Source: Deltaproteobacteria bacterium
Lineage (GTDB): Bacteria > Myxococcota_A > Polyangia > JACPQR01
Length of the DNA: 33,527 nt
Direction of reading: 5' to 3'
NCBI GenBank assembly: GCA_016190375.1
Contig: JACPQR010000209.1
Span: 1-33,527 of the forward strand
Shown: piece by piece, positions 30,533-33,527 of the stretch
Position numbering within the stretch: the stretch's first letter is position 1
Layout of the letters: each line of letters starts with the position of its first letter
Position numbers and translations under genes: made by a program
The notes under the pieces: model-generated
What the model was told of the DNA's origin: nothing
The model's database searches: none
The model's input: only the letters and a program-made list of their open reading frames with translations

Positions 30533-31344
30533 AGGTGGATTGCTCGCGGCCGATCGGCGTCTTCGACTCGGGCCTGGGCGGTCTGACCGTCGCTCGCGAG
30601 CTCAACGCCGCGCTGCCCTGGGAGCGGATCGTCTACCTCGGCGACACGGCGCGGGTGCCATACGGAACGCGCAGCGCCGGTACCGTGATCCGCTATGCGC
30701 GCGGCTGCGCCAGGTTCCTGGCGAAGAGCGAGATCAAGGCGCTCGTGGTCGCGTGCAACACCGTCAGCGCCGTTGCCATGGACCACCTGCGCGCCGAGCT
30801 CGACCTGCCGGTCCTCGGAGTCATCGGCCCGGGCGCTCGAGCGGCGGTCTGTGCGTCGAGGACCGGCCGCATCGGCGTCCTCGCGACCCTGGGCACCGTC
30901 GCGAGCGGGGCGTACCCGCGCGAGGTCGCGGGCATCTCGTCGCGCTGCGAGGTCTTCCAGAGGGCTGCGCCGCTGCTCGTCTCCCTGGCCGAGGAAGGTT
31001 GGCTCGACGGCGAGGTGCCCCGGCTGGCCGCTCGGCGCTACCTCGAGCCGCTGGTCGCGTCGGGCGTGGACGTCGTGCTCCTGGGCTGTACTCACTTTCC
31101 GCTGCTTCGCGCCTGCATCGAGGAGGTGCTCGCCGAGCTCGCGGGCGGGACGGTTCGTGTCGTCGACTCGGCGCAGGCGACCGCTCAGCACGTCGCGGTG
31201 TTCCTGGCGGAGCGAGGGCTGGCGGCGGCCGAGAGTCAGGGAGGGCTCCACGTCTGCGTGACGGACCTGCCGGGGACGTTCGAGGCGACTGCCGCCGCGT
31301 TCCTGGGCGCGAAGCCGGACTCGTTCGAGGAAGTGGACCTTTGA
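30529..31344 (+). CDS. murI: Glutamate racemase MurI
   Basis: The 271-residue product makes D-glutamate for peptidoglycan. The motifs are FDSGLGGLTVA (residues 12-22, with the catalytic-site Asp), VVACNT with Cys76 and LLGCTHFPLLR with Cys187; the two Cys are the acid/base pair. The start TTG (30529) overlaps the previous TGA as TTGA; GTG 30535 is an alternative that removes two residues. The next gene also starts by a TTGA overlap, so translation of all three genes is probably coupled. The surroundings, a PEGA protein and a lipoprotein, suggest a cell-envelope operon. Confidence 0.97.
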   Translation: MKVDCSRPIGVFDSGLGGLTVARELNAALPWERIVYLGDTARVPYGTRSAGTVIRYARGCARFLAKSEIKALVVACNTVSAVAMDHLRAELDLPVLGVIGPGARAAVCASRTGRIGVLATLGTVASGAYPREVAGISSRCEVFQRAAPLLVSLAEEGWLDGEVPRLAARRYLEPLVASGVDVVLLGCTHFPLLRACIEEVLAELAGGTVRVVDSAQATAQHVAVFLAERGLAAAESQGGLHVCVTDLPGTFEATAAAFLGAKPDSFEEVDL

Positions 31345-32465
31345 AGCGTCGAGCAGGCCTGGTGCTCGTCCTCGCCGCATGCTCGGTCGACCGGAGCGTG
31401 CTCGACGAGCGCGTCTTCGGGTGCGAATCCGACGCGGACTGCGCCTCGGGCTGGGTCTGCCAGATCGTCGACGCGTCGGGTGGTTTCTGCACGCCGCGGG
31501 CCGAGCCCGGCGAGTGCGCGGGCGTCTACACGCTGGACGAGGCGTGCCTCGCCGAATGCTCGATCGAGTCGCCCGAATCCGCGACGGGGTGCGACCCCTC
31601 GGAAGGGTGCCTCCGGTCCGACGCGCTCGACGACGTGGGCGTGTGCATCGGCGCCGAGACCTGCAACGTCGACTCCGACTGCGTCGCCGGCGAGCGGTGC
31701 CTGTCGGGGTACGTCATCGAGGGCTCGCATCCGTTCACCCTGGACCACCTGAGCTGTGTCCGCGGCGAGTGCGACACCGATCGCGACGGCGAGGACGACG
31801 GTGTCTGCCACGAGGACGAGGTCTGCGTCGCGGCCTACTGGACGGGCATCTGGGGCGGCCTCGGGAGCATGTGCTTGCCCAAGTGCGGAGACAACGGTCT
31901 GTGTCCACCCGGCTTCGGGTGCTACAGCGTCAACGGCGAGGACTTCGGACCCTGCGTTCCCGGGCTGCCGGCGATGACGTGCCGGCAGGACCTGGACTGC
32001 CTGGCCGGGTCGTGCGAGGAGGACGCGCGCGGCGAGATGCGCTGCCGCGTCCCATGCGAGAGCGATGGCTCGGTCGTGTGTGACGCAGATCTCGTCGACC
32101 CCAACAGCCCGGCGATCGAGCGGCTGACCTGTGTCGCCGGACAGTGCCTCGCCCGGGACTACCTGTCCGTCTGCCAGACCGCGGAGGTTTGTGGCACGGG
32201 CTTCGAGTGTCGCGAGGTCGATCTCGGCGGTGAGACGGAGCCGTTCGACGCCTGTGTCTTGCCCTGCAACCCGCTCGCGCCACAGACCGGCTGCCCGGAC
32301 GACGCCTTCTGCACCTGGCTGGCCTTCGCCGTCGCCGGCTGCGTGCGCAGGCTCCCGGACGGCAGTCCGTGCGACACCGACGACTGGTGCGAGAGCAGCT
32401 CCTGCGATCGCACGACCCCGTGCGGAAGCGACGAGCTCCCGGGGTGCTGCGTCCCGCGGGAGTGA
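31341..32465 (+). CDS. Cys-rich lipoprotein
   Basis: The 374-residue product begins with (M)KRRAGLVLVLAAC, a short signal with the lipobox LAAC (Cys14). The rest carries more than thirty Cys in loosely repeated D-x-D-C-x-x-G-x-x-C patterns (CESDADCASGWVC, CNVDSDCVAGERC, CRQDLDCLAGSC). These resemble the disulfide-rich modules of secreted proteins in Myxococcota. No catalytic motif is seen. The start is TTG 31341, overlapping the murI stop (TTGA). The frame continues upstream inside murI, but the lipobox argues for this start. It shares its style with the lipoprotein ending at 11796. Confidence 0.85.
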   Translation: MKRRAGLVLVLAACSVDRSVLDERVFGCESDADCASGWVCQIVDASGGFCTPRAEPGECAGVYTLDEACLAECSIESPESATGCDPSEGCLRSDALDDVGVCIGAETCNVDSDCVAGERCLSGYVIEGSHPFTLDHLSCVRGECDTDRDGEDDGVCHEDEVCVAAYWTGIWGGLGSMCLPKCGDNGLCPPGFGCYSVNGEDFGPCVPGLPAMTCRQDLDCLAGSCEEDARGEMRCRVPCESDGSVVCDADLVDPNSPAIERLTCVAGQCLARDYLSVCQTAEVCGTGFECREVDLGGETEPFDACVLPCNPLAPQTGCPDDAFCTWLAFAVAGCVRRLPDGSPCDTDDWCESSSCDRTTPCGSDELPGCCVPRE

Positions 32466-32492
32466 CCTTGTGCTAGCCTCGGGGACGCCGCG

Positions 32493-33290
32493 ATGACAAC
32501 CAAGGGTCCGTCGCCGCTCCTCGGGTACAACACCAACGTTCGCCACAAGGGCGTGCTCTGCCACGTCCAGACGGAGGACTCCGGCGTCGGTCATCCGCAC
32601 GTCATCACGCACCTGTTCACGGCCGGGACGATCATCGCGACGAAGAAGCGGTCGTACGCGGAGCACGTCGGGTCCACGGACATCGAGGTCGTCGTCCGCA
32701 AGGTCATGCAGGAGCAGCACAAGCAGATGTGCATCGAGCTGCGCGACGGGGCTTTCGACCAGGCGCTCGAGGTCAAGGACACGCAGGAGACGGCGCTCGT
32801 GGGCGAGGCGTTCCCGACGCCGCCCGATCAGGCGCCGCCGACGATCGAGGTGCCGCCGCCGGTGGCGGAGGCACGTCCTCCCATCGATCCGCCCCGCGTC
32901 GCGTCGCCACCTGCGCCGCCTCCGATTGCTCGACGCGTCAAGCCGCCCCTGCCTCAGCTCCCCGAGGACGTACCGTCCGAGATCCACCTTGCACGGGAAG
33001 AAGGGACCCCGCCGCCGCCCTCCGCCGTGAGAGCCAAGCCGGCCCCACCGGCTCCGACGACCTACACCGTCCGGACGCCCGCACCGCCGGTCCGCGGCGG
33101 AAAGCCGGTGCCCACGCCCTCGCCGGCCGCAGGCCGATACTCGAGTCGCGTGCCTGGTCTGTTCGGCGGGGCGCGCACGCCGACGCCGAGGCCGCCGGAG
33201 AAGGCGTCGATCTTCGGCCAGGAGCACATCAGCGAGAAGTCGCTCGACGAGGTGATCCTCGCCTATCTGTCCGAAGAGGCGGACGAGTAG
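32493..33290 (+). CDS. Conserved hypothetical protein with Pro-rich middle
   Basis: The 265-residue product has a folded-looking N-terminal part (about 1-100) containing GYNTNVRHKGVLCHVQTEDS and ITHLFTAGTIIATKKRSYAE. I associate this segment with an uncharacterised family in Myxococcota. A Pro-rich disordered stretch (about 105-240) follows, with a short acidic helical end (SEKSLDEVILAYLSEEAD). There is no signal peptide or membrane segment, so it is probably cytoplasmic. The C-terminal helix may be a docking peptide. It lies 27 bp after the lipoprotein stop. TAGCCT at 32474-32479 could be a -10 box, but no -35 is clear. Confidence 0.82.
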   Translation: MTTKGPSPLLGYNTNVRHKGVLCHVQTEDSGVGHPHVITHLFTAGTIIATKKRSYAEHVGSTDIEVVVRKVMQEQHKQMCIELRDGAFDQALEVKDTQETALVGEAFPTPPDQAPPTIEVPPPVAEARPPIDPPRVASPPAPPPIARRVKPPLPQLPEDVPSEIHLAREEGTPPPPSAVRAKPAPPAPTTYTVRTPAPPVRGGKPVPTPSPAAGRYSSRVPGLFGGARTPTPRPPEKASIFGQEHISEKSLDEVILAYLSEEADE

Positions 33291-33357
33291 ACCAGGCGAC
33301 GACGCGGCGCTCTTCGGTGCATCGCCTCCGCCGGTCAGCGGGGAACGAGCGAACGAA

Positions 33358-33381
33358 GGCCGATTCACTCGGCCGTAGTGA
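33358..33381. other. Overlapping alternative hairpins
   Basis: GGCCGA/TCGGCC (33358-33374, 5-base loop) and TCACT/AGTGA (33365-33381, 7-base loop) share bases, so only one can form at a time. They lie 68 bp after the last gene. No T-tract is present, so a classical terminator is not supported. Confidence 0.35.
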
Positions 33382-33425
33382 GCGATCTCATGCCCATCCG
33401 GTTGCTTGCCAGACGCGGGCCCAAC

Positions 33426-33460
33426 AGGCGACAGGCGACAGGCAACTGGCAACTGGCAGC
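33426..33460. repeat. Heptamer tandem repeat (five units)
   Basis: Five 7-bp units follow one another: two AGGCGAC, one AGGCAAC, one TGGCAAC and one TGGCAGC. The gradual drift of the unit suggests slippage followed by mutation. Part of it forms the left arm of an inverted repeat that ends at the window edge. Confidence 0.85.
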
Positions 33461-33527
33461 CGCCGGACGCACGCGCTGCTCATCCGGGTCCGGAATTGCC
33501 CGTCGCCGGCTGCCTGTCGCCTGTCGC
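33428..33527. repeat. Inverted repeat reaching the window edge
   Basis: The 17 bases at 33428-33444 are the exact reverse complement of 33511-33527. The enclosed 66 bp includes the remaining heptamers. The right arm stops at the window end, so the full element is not visible. No ORF lies inside, so it is not an insertion sequence by itself. Confidence 0.75.

Noticed and set aside
30540..31340. Upstream extension of the lipoprotein frame through murI
   Set aside because: The translation is Arg/Ala-rich shadow sequence. The lipobox right after TTG 31341 marks the real start.
31236..33452. A 738-codon open frame on the minus strand
   Set aside because: It lies opposite the Cys-rich lipoprotein, whose lipobox and Cys patterns are convincing, and the conserved hypothetical gene. 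It is a shadow frame.

Overview
The window is very GC-rich bacterial DNA. Its gene content points to Myxococcota (former Deltaproteobacteria): a roughly 2,940-residue TPR protein, Cys-rich lipoproteins with MopE-type Asp/Cys motifs, PEGA-type envelope proteins, a CdnL (CarD-family) regulator, and a match to the LexA operator described for Myxococcus xanthus. This assignment is inference from content; there is no rRNA gene to anchor it. I see no tRNA, rRNA, CRISPR array or transposase gene.

Layout. 1-11796: a possible C-terminal scrap of an upstream Asp-repeat protein, the giant TPR protein, and a Cys-rich lipoprotein gene overlapping its end. 11797-13143: a 51-bp direct repeat and three small membrane proteins. 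13203-18224: a secreted TPR-like envelope protein, the 16S rRNA methyltransferase RsmE, and a 1,108-residue protein joining a GspE-type N-terminal domain, a GAF-like domain and HEAT-like repeats. 18276-18855 (minus): an intact Phd/YefM antitoxin behind a frameshifted RelE/ParE-type toxin. 18939-21354: a small membrane protein, a PEGA-like envelope protein (minus) and HisIE (minus). 21397-24130: a five-gene cassette described below. 24229-26452: CdnL (minus), a lipoprotein (minus) and a coiled-coil protein. 26468-29411 (minus): cinA-thpR-recA, with overlapping start and stop codons. 29492-33290: a PEGA protein, glutamate racemase and a Cys-rich lipoprotein joined by TTGA overlaps, then a conserved hypothetical protein. 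33291-33527: heptamer repeats and an inverted repeat cut by the window edge.

The most interesting block is 21397-24130. Its middle gene looks like an LcrH/SycD/SscA-type TPR chaperone of type III secretion. Around it are an EspA/SseB-like helical protein, an SseC/YopB-like protein with two hydrophobic segments, an SseD-like helical protein with one weak hydrophobic segment, and a small charged helical protein in the place of SseA. This is the order sseA-sseB-sscA-sseC-sseD of the Salmonella SPI-2 translocon operon. No other injectisome gene is in the window, so it is either a detached translocon cassette or the secreted part of a divergent secretion device. All five genes have strong Shine-Dalgarno sequences, whereas several neighbours look leaderless or weakly led.

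The second notable region is the 80-bp gap between cinA and the PEGA gene. It appears to hold two divergent promoters with overlapping -35 elements, and a near-consensus M. xanthus-type LexA box over the cinA -10 and start region. This predicts SOS control of the cinA-thpR-recA operon.
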